NCBI RefSeq assembly: GCF_023101685.1
Contig: NZ_CP082164.1
Coordinates: forward strand, 5,518,001-5,582,000
DNA: 64,000 nt
Direction: 5' to 3'
Source of the DNA: Bradyrhizobium sp. 186
GTDB taxonomy: Bacteria; Pseudomonadota; Alphaproteobacteria; Rhizobiales; Xanthobacteraceae
Both the position numbers and the translations under genes were made by a program. The notes below the pieces were generated by a model that did not search any database, was not told the origin of the DNA, and saw nothing but the letters and a program-made list of their open reading frames with translations. Shown here in pieces: positions 43,183 to 54,074 of the stretch. Positions within the stretch are counted from its first letter, which is position 1; the number at the start of each line of letters is the position of its first letter.

Positions 43183-45497
43183 ATCTGCCTTTCCTCATCC
43201 GTCCAGTCCGCCTCGACCGGCATCAGCTCCGGCTGAAGGGGCGCGTCGTCCCACACCTCATGGTTCAGCGCGCGCAGCAATGCTGCCACCAATGCTGGCT
43301 TGCGCAACGGTTTTGCCAAGAAGTCCGACATGCCCGCTTCGCGGCAGATCCTGACGTCCTCGGGGAAGGCGTTGGCGGTCAGCGCGATGATCGGCAGGAC
43401 TTCGAAGCGCCCGCCCTGCGCACGGATCGCCCGGGTCGCGGCAAGGCCGTCCATGTCGGGCATGCGCACGTCCATCAGCACGACGTCGTAGTCGCCTTCG
43501 GAGGCCGCCGCGACGGCCTCGACGCCGTCGGTGACAACGCGCAGCTCGACCTCGAAGGCGCCGAGCATCTTGCTCACGACCATGCGGTTGACGGCATCGT
43601 CCTCCGCGACCAGCACCTTCAGCGGCCGGTCGAGGCCCGCGATGCGCGCCTTGAGATCATCGGCTTCGTCGCGGTCTGCATTCTGGTCGGACGCCTGCGC
43701 CTGGCTCCAGGGCAGCACCAGCGTGAAGCGGAAGGACGAGCCCTCGCCCGGCGTCGACGTGACGCCAATGGTGCCGCCCATCTGCTCGATGATGCGCCGG
43801 GAGATCGCAAGCCCAAGCCCGGTGCCGCCGAAACGGCGGCTGATCGAGGCGTCGGCCTGGGCGAAGTCGCTGAAGAGCTGCCCGACCTTCTCGGGCGCAA
43901 TGCCGATGCCGCTGTCGGTCACGGTCCATTCGACGGTGGCGAGCAGGTCGCGGCGCGCCTGGCAGGTGGCCGATATCGTGACCTCGCCGGCATCGGTGAA
44001 CTTCACCGCGTTCGATGCGAGGTTGAGCAGCACCTGCCGGATGCGCGCGACATCGCCGCGCAGCGTGGGCGGAAGGTTCGGATCGAGCTCGACCCTGACC
44101 GCCAGCCCCTTGCTCTTGGCGCCTGCACGCACGACGGTCGCAACCGCCTCGACGAGTGCCTGCGGAGCGAAGTCGATCGCCTCGAATGCGAAGCGGCCGG
44201 CCTCGAGCTTGGAGAGATCGAGGATGTCGTTGAGGATGCGCTGGAGATTGTCACCGGATTCGCGGATCGTGGTGACGGCCTCGTGCTGCTCCGGGTCAAG
44301 CTTGGTTTCGAGCAGCATGCTGGCAAGCCCGAGCACGCCGTTCATCGGCGTGCGGATCTCATGGCTCATCACCGCCAGGAAGTCGGACTTGGCGCGGCTC
44401 TCGGCCTCGGCCTTCTCCGCGCGCCAGCGCTCGGTCACGTCGCGCCCGAAGCCGCGGTAGCCGAGGAACTGGCCGTCGCGGTCGTAGGCCGGCTTCGCCG
44501 TCAGCGACCACAGCCGCGCCTCGCCGCCAGCGACGACCTTGATGCTCATCTCGTGCAGCGGTTCGGCGTGTTCCATCAGGCCGACGATGTTGTAGGCTGC
44601 CGTCTTGTCCTCGGGGCAGAGCATGTCGAGCACGTCGGCGAAGTGCGATCCCTTCAGGAGCGGAAGCGGAAGCTGCGCGACGTCGGCAAAGCGCTCGGGC
44701 ACGTCGACCAGATGACCCTCGGCGTCGGTCTGCCACAGCCAGTCGCTGGCGTTCTCCTGAAAATCCTTCAGGAGCAGCGAGATGATCTCGGTCTGCCGTT
44801 CGAGCTCGAGCTGCGCCTTGAGATTGCCGAGGAACAGATTGCCCTGGGAGACGATGTTGCGCGCCATGAAGAACGCGAACAGCATCAGGAACACCGAGGT
44901 CAAGAGATACGGCCCGGCGCCGCACAGCAATAGCGCACCGGCGCAGGCAATGGTCATGGTGGCGAGATAGACGAGGCCGGCGCGCGGGAAGGTCGAGAGC
45001 GTGAAGGCGCCGCCGGACATCATGCCGACCATCAGGCAGGCCAGGATGAGCTGGCTGGTCGGCTCGATGCGGCTGAACAGCGCGAGCGGCAGTGTGCCCC
45101 AGATCGCGGCGAGGAAAAATGCCTGCCGCATCATCTGCCGCGCGGCGCGGGCCGACATCTCCTGCGGCGGGTTCTTGTGGGAACGCTGCCACGCGCGAAC
45201 GGCGAGCGAGGCGGAGGCGGCAAGGGTCAGACCCCAGATCGCGAGGAAGCCGTTCCAGCCCCTGCCCCAGAACAGGATCAGCACGATGGCGACGTTGAGC
45301 ATGGTGACAGCCATCGTCACCGGGATCAGCCGCGTCACGGCGTCGATCTGCTTGGCGCGGATGCGGCCCATCTCGCGCTCGCTGAGATCGGCGGTCAGGC
45401 CGTCCTCGATCTCGAAGCCTCCGAGCCAATACAGGAACGCGCCGATCAGGCCGTCATGCGGCTCAGTGCGTTGTGAGGATTTGTCCGGCCATCCCAT
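43170..45497 (-). CDS. Hybrid sensor histidine kinase / response regulator
   Basis: 775 residues. Six or so membrane segments (about 40-205), then a helical linker and a PAS domain (about 245-365). HisKA has H379 in [11 protein letters not shown]. HATPase_c shows N ([10 protein letters not shown]), DSGIGI and GTGLGLAI. The REC domain has D676 in [10 protein letters not shown] and a Lys in FLAKPLRK. There is no HPt domain, so it probably needs a separate phosphotransfer partner. The signal and targets are unknown. It is convergent with erpA. Confidence 0.92.
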   Translation of the reverse strand: MGWPDKSSQRTEPHDGLIGAFLYWLGGFEIEDGLTADLSEREMGRIRAKQIDAVTRLIPVTMAVTMLNVAIVLILFWGRGWNGFLAIWGLTLAASASLAVRAWQRSHKNPPQEMSARAARQMMRQAFFLAAIWGTLPLALFSRIEPTSQLILACLMVGMMSGGAFTLSTFPRAGLVYLATMTIACAGALLLCGAGPYLLTSVFLMLFAFFMARNIVSQGNLFLGNLKAQLELERQTEIISLLLKDFQENASDWLWQTDAEGHLVDVPERFADVAQLPLPLLKGSHFADVLDMLCPEDKTAAYNIVGLMEHAEPLHEMSIKVVAGGEARLWSLTAKPAYDRDGQFLGYRGFGRDVTERWRAEKAEAESRAKSDFLAVMSHEIRTPMNGVLGLASMLLETKLDPEQHEAVTTIRESGDNLQRILNDILDLSKLEAGRFAFEAIDFAPQALVEAVATVVRAGAKSKGLAVRVELDPNLPPTLRGDVARIRQVLLNLASNAVKFTDAGEVTISATCQARRDLLATVEWTVTDSGIGIAPEKVGQLFSDFAQADASISRRFGGTGLGLAISRRIIEQMGGTIGVTSTPGEGSSFRFTLVLPWSQAQASDQNADRDEADDLKARIAGLDRPLKVLVAEDDAVNRMVVSKMLGAFEVELRVVTDGVEAVAAASEGDYDVVLMDVRMPDMDGLAATRAIRAQGGRFEVLPIIALTANAFPEDVRICREAGMSDFLAKPLRKPALVAALLRALNHEVWDDAPLQPELMPVEADWTDEERQMTGA

Positions 45498-45629
45498 CCG
45501 TGGAACCTTTTCGGCATCAATGGCCTGCTGCCTGCTTAAGCCGGGTTAATTTTGTGGGAGATTCTGCGGCGTCCTTGACGGGCGCGTTTGCAGTTTGTTC
45601 TAACGGAGCCCCGTTTGGAGCTTCCCGCA

Positions 45630-46427
45630 ATGCCGATCAGAGTAGCGACGTGGAACGTGAACTCGGTCCGGCAGCGGATCGAGCATCTCCTGACCTGGCT
45701 CAGGGAGTGCCAGCCGGACATCGTCTGCCTCCAGGAGATCAAATGCGTCGATGAGGCCTTCCCGCGGCTGGAGATCGAGGCGCTGGGCTATAACGTGATC
45801 ACGCATGGGCAGAAGACCTTCAACGGCGTCGCCCTGCTGTCGAAATTGCCGTTCGACGAGACCAAGTCGGGGCTGGCCGGCGACGACGAGGACGCGCATG
45901 CCCGCTTCCTCGAGGGCGTCGTGACGCTCAAGCGCGGCGTCCTGCGCGTCGCCTGCCTCTATTTGCCCAACGGCAACCCCGTCGGGACCGAGAAATATCC
46001 CTATAAGCTCAAATGGATGTCGCGGCTTCTTGAGTATTCGAAGCAGCGACTTAAGACCGAGGAGCCGCTGATCCTCGCAGGCGACTTCAACGTCATCCCC
46101 GCTGCCCGCGACGTGCACAATCCCGCCGCCTGGACCGGGGACGCCCTGTTCAAGCCCGAAACGCGTGAGAGCTTTCAGTCCCTGCTCGGCCTCGGCCTGA
46201 CCGACGCGCTGCGGGCGGTCACCGACGAGCCCGGGCTCTACACCTTCTGGGACTACCAGGCCGGCGCCTGGCAGAAGAACCAGGGCCTGCGGATCGACCA
46301 TCTGCTGATGTCGCCGCAGGCCTGCGACCGGCTCGCCAATGTCGGCATCGACAGCTATGTGCGCGGCTGGGAGAGGCCGTCGGACCACGTGCCGGTGTGG
46401 GCGGATCTGGATTTGGAGGCGGCGTAA
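45630..46427 (+). CDS. xth: Exodeoxyribonuclease III
   Basis: 265 residues of an AP endonuclease. It has ATWNVNSVRQR, the metal-binding Glu in CLQEIKC, AGDFNVIP, LRIDHLLMSP and a final SDHVPVWADL. It cuts at abasic sites and removes 3' blocks. GGAG lies before the ATG at 45630, which is preferred over an upstream frame extension. Confidence 0.94.
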   Translation: MPIRVATWNVNSVRQRIEHLLTWLRECQPDIVCLQEIKCVDEAFPRLEIEALGYNVITHGQKTFNGVALLSKLPFDETKSGLAGDDEDAHARFLEGVVTLKRGVLRVACLYLPNGNPVGTEKYPYKLKWMSRLLEYSKQRLKTEEPLILAGDFNVIPAARDVHNPAAWTGDALFKPETRESFQSLLGLGLTDALRAVTDEPGLYTFWDYQAGAWQKNQGLRIDHLLMSPQACDRLANVGIDSYVRGWERPSDHVPVWADLDLEAA

Positions 46428-46439
46428 GGCCCGCCGAGA

Positions 46440-47264
46440 TCAGTCGCGGCGGCCCTGCACCCACTGTTCCAGCATCTGCAGGCACATGGCGCGGTCGTCG
46501 TCGGAGCTCTTGGCGAAAGCGCGGTTGTAGCTTTCCTTGATCCAGGTCTCCTCGGCTCCGGCGCTGTCACGCGCCAAGGTCAGCCACATCAGGCCGCGCG
46601 CGGCCTGCCGCGGCAGGCGGTCGCCGTTGAACAGCATCTGGCCGAGCAGCGCCTGAGCCTGATGCTGGCCCTTCTGCGCGGCAAGGCCGAGCCAGCGCGC
46701 GCCGTAGCGGAAATCCTCGCGCGAGGCGTCCGGCGTCTTCAGGTAGAGCCGAGCGAGATCGTACTGTGCATCCGCATTGCCGAAATAGGACGCCGCGTAG
46801 GAGAACATCTCACGTGCCCGGTCCGTATCCGGCTTGATCTTCGAGTTCGGGATGCCGCTGAGATAGTAGCGCCCGAGCGCGACGAAGGCGTTGGCCACGA
46901 TCTGCGCCTGCGGCGCCGACGGGCTGTCCTCGGCATGCGCGTTGGCGATCCGGCTGAAATATTCGAAGGCGCGCACATCGTCCTGGGCGACGCCGTCGCC
47001 ATTGGCGTACATGCGGCCGAGCTTCCACTGCGCGATCGGGTGGCCACCCTCGGCGGCATATTGCAGGGCGCTGAGCGAGGTTTCCTGGCTCGCCACCGCC
47101 GGCGGCACATTGCGCACCTTGCCCGCTGCGCCCGGCAGGGTGGTAACCACCGGGATGGTCGCATCCTTCTGATTGACGGGCGCGCCGTCGAAGGCGAGCG
47201 CCGGCGTGGCCAGCGCAGCAGCCCCCAACACAAACGCAACTATTGCACGCCTAGATGTCCGCAT
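46440..47264 (-). CDS. Sel1-repeat (TPR-like) exported protein
   Basis: 274 residues. The N-terminal 25 residues are a signal peptide ending ATPALA. At least three Sel1-like repeats follow (AQWKLGRMYANGDGV, AQYDLARLYLKTP, AQALLGQMLFNGDRLP). It is likely a periplasmic protein-interaction scaffold. Its start overlaps the ilvD stop by 14 bases. Confidence 0.85.
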   Translation of the reverse strand: MRTSRRAIVAFVLGAAALATPALAFDGAPVNQKDATIPVVTTLPGAAGKVRNVPPAVASQETSLSALQYAAEGGHPIAQWKLGRMYANGDGVAQDDVRAFEYFSRIANAHAEDSPSAPQAQIVANAFVALGRYYLSGIPNSKIKPDTDRAREMFSYAASYFGNADAQYDLARLYLKTPDASREDFRYGARWLGLAAQKGQHQAQALLGQMLFNGDRLPRQAARGLMWLTLARDSAGAEETWIKESYNRAFAKSSDDDRAMCLQMLEQWVQGRRD

Positions 47265-48975
47265 AGCACTGTTTCTCGTGCGCGCCGCCCGGATGGGTTA
47301 CTGCCCCACCGACCGCTGGTCCAACCTGCTGGGCATATTTCCAAAGCGCACCTGACGTATGGTTAGTCGCGCGAGCGCGCCATTTGGTCTTGCGCTGAGC
47401 CAGCTCATCGTCGCTCAATTTTACGTTAAGGCTGCCGGCGACCGCGTCGATCTCGATGATGTCGCCATCCTGCAACAGCCCGATCGGGCCCCCAATGGCG
47501 GCCTCGGGCCCGACATGGCCGATGCAGAAGCCGCGGGTTGCACCGGAGAACCGGCCGTCGGTGATGAGCGCGATCTTGCCGCCCATGCCCTGGCCGGTCA
47601 GCGCCGCGGTGGTCTGGAGCATTTCCCGCATGCCGGGACCGCCCTTCGGCCCCTCGTAGCGGATCACGATGACTTCGCCCTCGCGGTAGGTGCGGTTCTG
47701 GACGGCCTCAAAGGCGTCCTCTTCCCGGTCGAAGCAGCGAGCTGGACCGGTGAACCTCAGGTTGGACATTCCCGCGACTTTCACGATCGCACCTTCTGGC
47801 GCCAAATTGCCCTTCAGACCGACCACACCACCGGTGACGGTGATCGGCTTGTCTGCCGGGTGCACCACATCCTGGTGCGGATTCCATTTCACGCTCTTGA
47901 GGTTTTCGGCGATCGTGCGGCCCGTGACAGTGAGGCAATCACCGTGGAGGAAGCCATTGTCGAGCAGCGTCTTCATCAGAAGCGGAATGCCGCCAACCTC
48001 AAACATGTCTTTGGCGACATAACGACCACCGGGCTTCAAATCAGCGACATATGGTGTCTTTTTGAAGATTTCGGCAACGTCAAACAGGTCGAACTTGATG
48101 CCGGCCTCATGCGCGATCGCCGGCAGGTGCAGCGCAGCATTGGTCGAGCCACCGGAGGCCGCAACAACGGCGGCCGCGTTCTCCAATGCCTTGAGGGTGA
48201 CGATGTCGCGCGGCCGGATGTTGGACGCGATCAGGTCCATTACTTTCTCGCCCGCGGTCATGCAGAAGGCGTCGCGGATCTCGTAAGGTGCAGGCGCGCC
48301 AGCAGAGTACGGCAGCGCTAGCCCGATCGCCTCGGAGACCGTCGCCATAGTGTTGGCGGTGAACTGAGCGCCGCAGGCGCCGGCCGAGGGGCATGCCACG
48401 CGCTCGATCTCGTCGAGATCCTCGTCCGACATGGCGCCGACCGAGTGCTTGCCGACGGCCTCGAACATATCCTGAACCGTGACCTGCTGGCCGCGGAAAT
48501 TGCCGGGCAGGATCGATCCGCCATAGATGAAGATCGAGGGCACGTTGAGGCGGACCATCGCCATCATCATACCCGGCAGCGACTTGTCGCAGCCGGCAAG
48601 ACCCACCAACGCATCGTAGGCGTGGCCGCGGATCGTCAGCTCGACAGAGTCGGCGATGCATTCGCGTGACGGCAGCGAGGAGCGCATGCCGTCATGGCCC
48701 ATGGCGATGCCGTCGGTGACGGTGATGGTGCAGAATTCACGCGGGGTGCCGCCGGCCGACGCGACGCCCTTCTTCACCGCCTGCGCCTGGCGCATCAGGG
48801 CGATGTTGCAGGGCGCGGCCTCATTCCAGCAAGAGGCGACGCCGACGAAGGGCTGGTGGATCTGCGCGGTGGTCAGACCCATGGCGTAGAGGTAGGAGCG
48901 ATGGGGTGCGCGCGCGGGGCCTTCCGTCACGTGACGGCTCGGCAGCCTCTGCTTGATGTTGCTCTTCGCGTCCAT
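47251..48975 (-). CDS. ilvD: Dihydroxy-acid dehydratase
   Basis: 574 residues. It converts 2,3-dihydroxy acids to 2-keto acids in valine, leucine and isoleucine synthesis. Fe-S cluster Cys are in SCWNEAAPC, GLAGCDKS and GACGAQF. C-terminal blocks are DGRFSGATRGF and GHVGPEA. The downstream Sel1 gene overlaps it by 14 bases. Confidence 0.96.
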   Translation of the reverse strand: MDAKSNIKQRLPSRHVTEGPARAPHRSYLYAMGLTTAQIHQPFVGVASCWNEAAPCNIALMRQAQAVKKGVASAGGTPREFCTITVTDGIAMGHDGMRSSLPSRECIADSVELTIRGHAYDALVGLAGCDKSLPGMMMAMVRLNVPSIFIYGGSILPGNFRGQQVTVQDMFEAVGKHSVGAMSDEDLDEIERVACPSAGACGAQFTANTMATVSEAIGLALPYSAGAPAPYEIRDAFCMTAGEKVMDLIASNIRPRDIVTLKALENAAAVVAASGGSTNAALHLPAIAHEAGIKFDLFDVAEIFKKTPYVADLKPGGRYVAKDMFEVGGIPLLMKTLLDNGFLHGDCLTVTGRTIAENLKSVKWNPHQDVVHPADKPITVTGGVVGLKGNLAPEGAIVKVAGMSNLRFTGPARCFDREEDAFEAVQNRTYREGEVIVIRYEGPKGGPGMREMLQTTAALTGQGMGGKIALITDGRFSGATRGFCIGHVGPEAAIGGPIGLLQDGDIIEIDAVAGSLNVKLSDDELAQRKTKWRARATNHTSGALWKYAQQVGPAVGGAVTHPGGAHEKQCYADI

Positions 48976-49377
48976 CGCAAACCAGTTTCCCCGGCCAACC
49001 CTTTCAGACCCGAAAAATCAGACCCAAGATTTGAATCGACCTTGGGATTTCTCGTCGCCTTCGTCGGCCGCCGGTGCCCCTAAAACATTAGAGTGATTTT
49101 ATTCATGTTCGGGTGTGGCTAAAAAGCGGCGCCGACGCGAACGGCCTGCGACGAGGGTTAAATCCGCGCCGACTGTTGCATGGACAGCACAATCGTGCCT
49201 CGCAAGACACGGGTGAGCCTACCGCGATACCCTCACAGCGGAGACCAATCCAAAACTTCAGATTTTGTGGCTCGGCCTCGCGCGCCCGCGTTCGGCTCGA
49301 TCACGGGCGCAGTTGGGTGAGTCGCCACTCTCGCCTTCCGTCATGGCACGCATCTGCGCTCACATCGTCATTCCTAG
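48976..49377. other. Gene-free stretch upstream of ilvD
   Basis: About 400 bases between ilvD and the decayed IS110 gene. I see no convincing gene or tRNA. The part nearest ilvD should hold its promoter; the more distal part is likely remnant sequence next to the insertion. Confidence 0.5.
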
Positions 49378-50048
49378 CCGAACAAGCTCGCCGAGCTTGC
49401 CGGCAAGCAGATCAAGGCGTCGCCGAAGGAGCTTTACGATGCCCTGCACGGGCGCCTGACGGATCACCACCGCTTTCTGCTCGCGCTTCATCTGCGGCAA
49501 CGCGATGGTCTGGATGAGACGATTCGCAAGCTTGATGTCGAAATCGCTCAGCGGATCAGCTGCATGGAAGCGGAGATAGACGGCAGCAAGACCCCCTTTC
49601 GCCACTTGATTGGACTTCTGAGCACGGTCCCCGGGGTCAGTGCGGTTGCGGCGCCGGCAATTTTGTCCGAGATCGGCGCCGACATGAGCCGGTTCGAGAC
49701 CGCTGGCCATCTCGTTGCCTGGACCGGCCTGTGCTCTGGGCAGAACGAAAGCGCCGGCAAGCGCAAGTCCTCGCGCCTGCGCAAGGGAGCACCGTGGCTC
49801 AAGACGATGCTCGTTCAATGCGCCTGGGCCGCCAGGCCAGACGCGGGCCACAAAAAGCCATCTGCGCCGTCGCCGCCTCGCTCCTCACCGCCATCTACCA
49901 CATCCTCAAGGACGGCACCGAGCATCGTGACCTCGGCGCCGCCCACTTCGATCGCCGGCCCAACGAGGTCAAAGCGAACCGACTGGTCGCCGGCCTCAAA
50001 AAGCTCGGCTTCTCCGTCCAACTCCAGCCAACGCCAGAGGCCGCCTGA
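49378..50048 (+). pseudogene. Decayed IS110-family transposase (C-terminal part)
   Basis: The frame starts after a stop at 49375 and lacks the whole N-terminal DEDD domain. It contains the conserved C-terminal half of an IS110 transposase: a coiled-coil, then GLLSTVPGVSAVAAPAIL and FETAGHLVAWTGL. Near 49835 the frame breaks and continues as RRGPQKAICAVAASLL in another frame. Compared with the family's usual order, about 15 residues between these parts are missing, so a deletion of roughly 45 bases (not a multiple of three) explains the break. It is not functional. Confidence 0.85.
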
Positions 50049-50638
50049 CGCCAGTTCTCCAGCAGTTTCTTCCTAGCGCAGCGAAGCAATCCAGAATCCC
50101 TCCGCGGAAAGACTCTGGATTGCTCACATGGGGAATGTGTATGTCAAGGATGAGCAGTCACCTTTTTGTTCGACTGCAGCCACCTCTTCGTCCCGACCGC
50201 GGGTTCTGCAGGATGGCGCGCGCAGATCAAGTCAAGGCCGGCCTGTTAGGGCCGCCGCGAAGCGGCTTGGCCTTGAGTTGAGCGAGCACGCCATCATGCT
50301 TGGTGCGTTGGGCCGATAGGAGCTCCTCGCGTTGGCGGTTCTGTCAGGGCATCTGCCATCCTCGCATTTGCGATCCAAGGGTCGAGCCGGTTCGACGATC
50401 TGGGTTGCTTGCCAGATCAAACTCACATTCGGTCGTCGCACAAGGCGACTGCACCACGATTCCGCTTGCGGCGGGCAGGCTCGAGAGGACGAGGCCATTC
50501 TTCGTTGCGGCGTTTGAAGCCATGCAATCCATCGGTTCGTCCACCCGGATCTTCCGAGACTGATCGGGCCTCGGCAGATGGGTTATGGTTCTTTCGTTGC
50601 GCGCGGGCGGCGAAGCACGCCGCTTGGTGCGGTCCGGA
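50049..50638. other. Gene-free stretch with palindromic repeat between two IS110 copies
   Basis: About 590 bases without a convincing gene. At 50086-50123 it holds a perfect 10-base inverted repeat (see next entry). The rest may be the non-coding end of the minus-strand IS110 element, where such elements can encode a bridge RNA, but I cannot define its ends. Confidence 0.45.
50086..50123. repeat. Palindromic intergenic repeat
   Basis: Arms GCAATCCAGA (50086-50095) and TCTGGATTGC (50114-50123) are perfect. This type of unit is recalled as frequent between genes in Bradyrhizobium-like genomes. Copy number cannot be checked here. Confidence 0.6.
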
Positions 50639-51820
50639 TCAGGCGGCGGGCTTCATCACGGCCCCCTCGATGGTCTCGCCCGCGGTGACATACTTCCACA
50701 AGGTCACGAGAAGCTTGCGCGCCAGCGCCACGATCGCGCGCTTGCGGCCTTGCGGGCTTCGCTCCTTGAACCAGCGCGTCAGGGCCGACTGCGGCTGGTG
50801 ACGTATCCACAGCCAGGCGAGCTGGATCATTGTGGTCCGCAGCCTGGGATTGCCGGCCTTCGACACGCCCTGCTCGTGCCGGATGCCTCCGCTTTGCCAC
50901 GGCGTCGCCGCAAGCCCCGCATAGGCGGCGACCTGGCGGCGGTTGGAGAACTGCCGGTAGAACGCCTCCGACCAGAGCACGGCCGCAAAGTTGGCGCCGA
51001 GCCCTTTCAAGGCCAGCAGCATCGCCACCGGATCCGGCGCGACCTTGTCTGCAGCGTTCTTGTCTGCAGGCTTCCGGGCTGCGGCCAGCAGAGCATCTCG
51101 CGCGGCCTCGACCGCCTTGATCTGTTCCAGAAGCAGTTCGACCCGATCGAGCTCGCGGCCGATCTGCGCCTTCAAATGCGAAGGCAGCTCCCGCCCGTCG
51201 CCCGTGCGCAAGGCCTCAAGCCGCGCCCGCCGATTGCGCCGCAGCGGCACGTAGTCGGATATCCCCTGCGCGAACAGAAGACCCTTGATCCGGTTCACAT
51301 GCGTGATGCGCTCGGCGATCAGCGTCGCTCGTTCGCGACACAGCCTGCGCCGGTCCTCCTCTTCAGGCGAGGGCGCAACCACCATCGCACAGACCCGCGG
51401 CTCGCCGCGCTTGTAGGCCAGAAGCGCCCGCAACAGCGCCTCGCCATCGAGCCTGTCAGTCTTGGCCCGCCGCCGCCGTCGCGACGTCGCAATCGAGGCG
51501 GGATCGACCACGTGGCTCTCAATGCCGTTCTGTTGCAGAACACGGTGCAGCCAGAACCCGTCCAGCCCAGCTTCCTGGATCGTGATGATCGGATAGCTCT
51601 CGCGGGTCCTGGCCTCCGCCTTGCGCCTGAGTTCCGCAAACAGCTTCATCAGCTCAGCCGTATCGCCGGCCGTGACGCTGTGCCTGGACATCTTCTCGCC
51701 CGTACCAGGCGAAAGTGACGTAATCACCCACGTCGAACGGCTCAGTTCCAAAGACACAAAAATTGCGCCAAACTGCGTGCGGATAGCGGTCGGTCCGTCG
51801 GAAGGATGATCGAGCAACAT
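50639..51820 (-). mobile_element. IS110-family transposase, apparently intact
   Basis: A 393-residue DEDD-type transposase. The acidic residues are in SLELSRSTW, TIQEAGLDGF and AKTDRLDGEALL, with a coiled-coil and a C-terminal tail. The C-terminal Ser domain has LKGLGANFAAVLWSE, AAYAGLAATPW, and GISKAGN-like (GVSKAGNPRLR). IS110 elements move with a bridge RNA and lack terminal inverted repeats. Only about 70 bases separate the start from the host repeat at 51885, so any bridge RNA would be on the downstream side. The ends were not resolved. Confidence 0.88.
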
Positions 51821-52507
51821 CGTCGTCTCCAGGTTGAGGGGGTCAGCAACCTCAGTCTGGCCTCAGACCTGGTCGCTATCCACTCCCCATGGAATCTTCG
51901 CTGCGCTCGCAATGACGGAGCAAGGTCGGCATCGCGATTCTCCAATGCACATTTCAACTCGCAGACACGCCTTCACATTCTCGCGGCGCATTTCGCCCGA
52001 GTTATGCTCTCTCCTTCGCACTCTCCTGAGAAAGAAGGCGCAGGGAAGGCCGGGTGCCGGCCTGGCACCCACGGTCCGCTGCGCGCATGGTAGCGCAAAA
52101 AGACTGCACAGCGGCATACAGGTGCAGCCTAAACACTCGGCCTTCCCTGCGCAGTGGGTTGACGGCTTATGCCGTGCTCTCCCGGGAGCCGAGTTCCTTC
52201 TGGCCTCCCTCACCCTCGCGAATTGACTGCAGATGCTTGCCCGGTTGAGCCCGCTTTCTGCCTCCGCAAGAGCTTGACCGTAGCAACGACGGCCAGGACC
52301 ACACGTCTATATTTTGGCATTCGGTGAGACCCGCTAAGACTACAAAAACCCTTTGAAACAAGCACTTTTCGTCTAGCCTGTTGCGGGGCGCTTCGGCGGG
52401 TTTCGTCAAATCTAGGGCCCGGCCCTAAGTCTTTCAGCGTCCGCACGACAAACTGAAAGCCCCAAAGCCGAGCCCTTTGGTCCCAAGCCTTGAGGAGCCG
52501 AAACCAC
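51821..52507. other. Gene-free stretch between IS110 and the island integrase
   Basis: About 690 bases. Besides the repeat block at 51885-52225, I see nothing that codes. The part near 52260-52500 should hold the integrase promoter and, perhaps, the attachment site. No tRNA is visible. Confidence 0.5.
51885..52225. repeat. Intergenic repeat with long inverted arms
   Basis: A gene-free block with the tail of the host palindromic family (51890-51920, TCGCTGCGCTCGCAATGACG) and a second unit whose 15-base arms GCGCAGGGAAGGCCG (52040-52054) and CGGCCTTCCCTGCGC (52138-52152) pair perfectly. Short spurious frames across it are often annotated in related genomes. It probably is a multi-copy non-coding repeat. 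Confidence 0.65.
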
Positions 52508-53911
52508 ATGGACACTACCATTATCGCCACCCCCGCTGGCAAGCGCGCCCGCCAGGGCAGCGTCAACCTGACCGACCGCCTCTGCGAGAAGCGGGTCGCC
52601 GAGCGGGTCAAAATCTACGACCGCAAATGTCCCGGCCTGTATGTCAGCATCATCCCGACAGGCGTCGCCACCTTCAATTTCAAGTTCACCGACCCTGCCA
52701 CCGGTAAGCAACGGTCCAAATGGCTCGGCATCTACAATCGCGAAACCTTCACGGTCGAGCATGCCCGCACCGAGGTCTATGCCCTGAGAATGCGGATCGG
52801 CAACGGCGAGAACATCGCCGAGAGCCTGCGACAGCAGAAGACGCTCAAGGCCCGGCGAGGCAAAACCGTTGACGAGATCATCGAGGAGCGGATCGAGTGG
52901 ATGCAGACGCCGGTTCGCAAGGCGGACGGCGAGATGCGGCCCCGGCTGGAAAGCTGGGAGAACACCGCGAGCCATCTGCGCCGCTTCATCGGCCCGAAGC
53001 TGGGCAGGAAGATCGCGGTCGACGTCACCCGAGGCGACATACAGGCGTTGTCGGACGACATCGTAGCGGGTCGGCACGGCGGCAAGCCGTCGGTCAGCAA
53101 TGCACGTCACATGCGCAAGGCGGCGTCGGGCATGTTCCGGTGGGCGTTGCGGCGCGAGTACATCACCGCCAACCCTTGCAGTGATCTGGAGCCGCTCGAC
53201 CCGGAGCATCCGCGCACCCGCGTCCTGACCGAGGACGAGATCAGGATTTTCTGGCACGGCCTCGCTGATGACGAACTGCTGGCGTCATGGGACCGGAGGA
53301 CCCGGCTCGCGCTCAAGTTCGAGTTGGTCACCATGCTGCGCTCGGCCGAACTGCTCGGCGCGCACCGCAACGAACTGATCGACCTCGACGGCGAGCAGCC
53401 GCGCCTCGACGTGCCATTGAAGCGGGTCAAGAAGCGGCGAATGATCCAACAGCCGCTGTCGAGCCTCGCGGTGGAGATCATCAGGGACGCCTTGAAGGGC
53501 AACAACAAGGATTTCGTATTCGCCAGCCTGCTCGACAACAAGCCGATGTACCGCAAGGCGATGGCCGACGCGCTGCGCGGCATCAAGCGCAAGGGCAAGG
53601 TGACCATCCCCGGCATCTGCCAGCTACTCGGCCTGCGGCCTTTCACGCCGCACGACCTGCGCCGGACGGCGGCTACCTTGGCGGGTGATCTCGGCTTTGA
53701 CGACGCGTGGATCGCGAAGTGTCTCGACCATGCCGCCAGCAAGAAAGCCGAGCAGATCGTGCCGACCGTCACCGGCAAGGTCTACAATCACAGCAAAAGG
53801 ATGAAGGAGAAGCGCGCCGTGCTCGACGGCATCGCAGCGGAACTGCGGCGGATCATCGGGGAGCTTCCTGTGAAGCCCGTAGACCCGAAGCTGCGGCTAG
53901 TCGCGGCCTGA
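52508..53911 (+). CDS. P4-type tyrosine recombinase (island integrase)
   Basis: 467 residues. N-terminal DUF4102-like part (CPGLYVSIIPTG, then GIYNRETFTVEHAR), a SAM-like core domain and a catalytic domain with R278, H382-DLR385, H408 and the nucleophile Y426 in GKVYNHSKR. It would integrate the island, often into a tRNA 3' end. The ATG at 52508 is preferred to one 18 bases upstream. Confidence 0.9.
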   Translation: MDTTIIATPAGKRARQGSVNLTDRLCEKRVAERVKIYDRKCPGLYVSIIPTGVATFNFKFTDPATGKQRSKWLGIYNRETFTVEHARTEVYALRMRIGNGENIAESLRQQKTLKARRGKTVDEIIEERIEWMQTPVRKADGEMRPRLESWENTASHLRRFIGPKLGRKIAVDVTRGDIQALSDDIVAGRHGGKPSVSNARHMRKAASGMFRWALRREYITANPCSDLEPLDPEHPRTRVLTEDEIRIFWHGLADDELLASWDRRTRLALKFELVTMLRSAELLGAHRNELIDLDGEQPRLDVPLKRVKKRRMIQQPLSSLAVEIIRDALKGNNKDFVFASLLDNKPMYRKAMADALRGIKRKGKVTIPGICQLLGLRPFTPHDLRRTAATLAGDLGFDDAWIAKCLDHAASKKAEQIVPTVTGKVYNHSKRMKEKRAVLDGIAAELRRIIGELPVKPVDPKLRLVAA

Positions 53912-54074
53912 TCAACCCAGATCGCGCAATTTGCACGATATGAGTAGCCCGGTCAGCGCGAAGCTGGCCGAGGCTTCGAACATAGGGGCCTGCGAGAGCG
54001 GCGCAGCGGCGCACGGCTTGGTTGTAGCGGTGGCCAATTGTAAGTAGAGTGCCCGCTGGGGGGCTCGTATTTCG

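Noticed and set aside
50232..50563. Short frames on both strands between the IS110 copies
   Set aside because: No family features or ribosome binding sites; probably non-coding ends of the insertion elements.
51806..52248. Several short frames across the intergenic repeat
   Set aside because: They follow the inverted-repeat structure and look like the spurious frames found in multi-copy repeats.
52226..52507. tRNA attachment site upstream of the island integrase
   Set aside because: No sequence that folds as a tRNA or carries a T-loop motif was found there or at 53912-54074.
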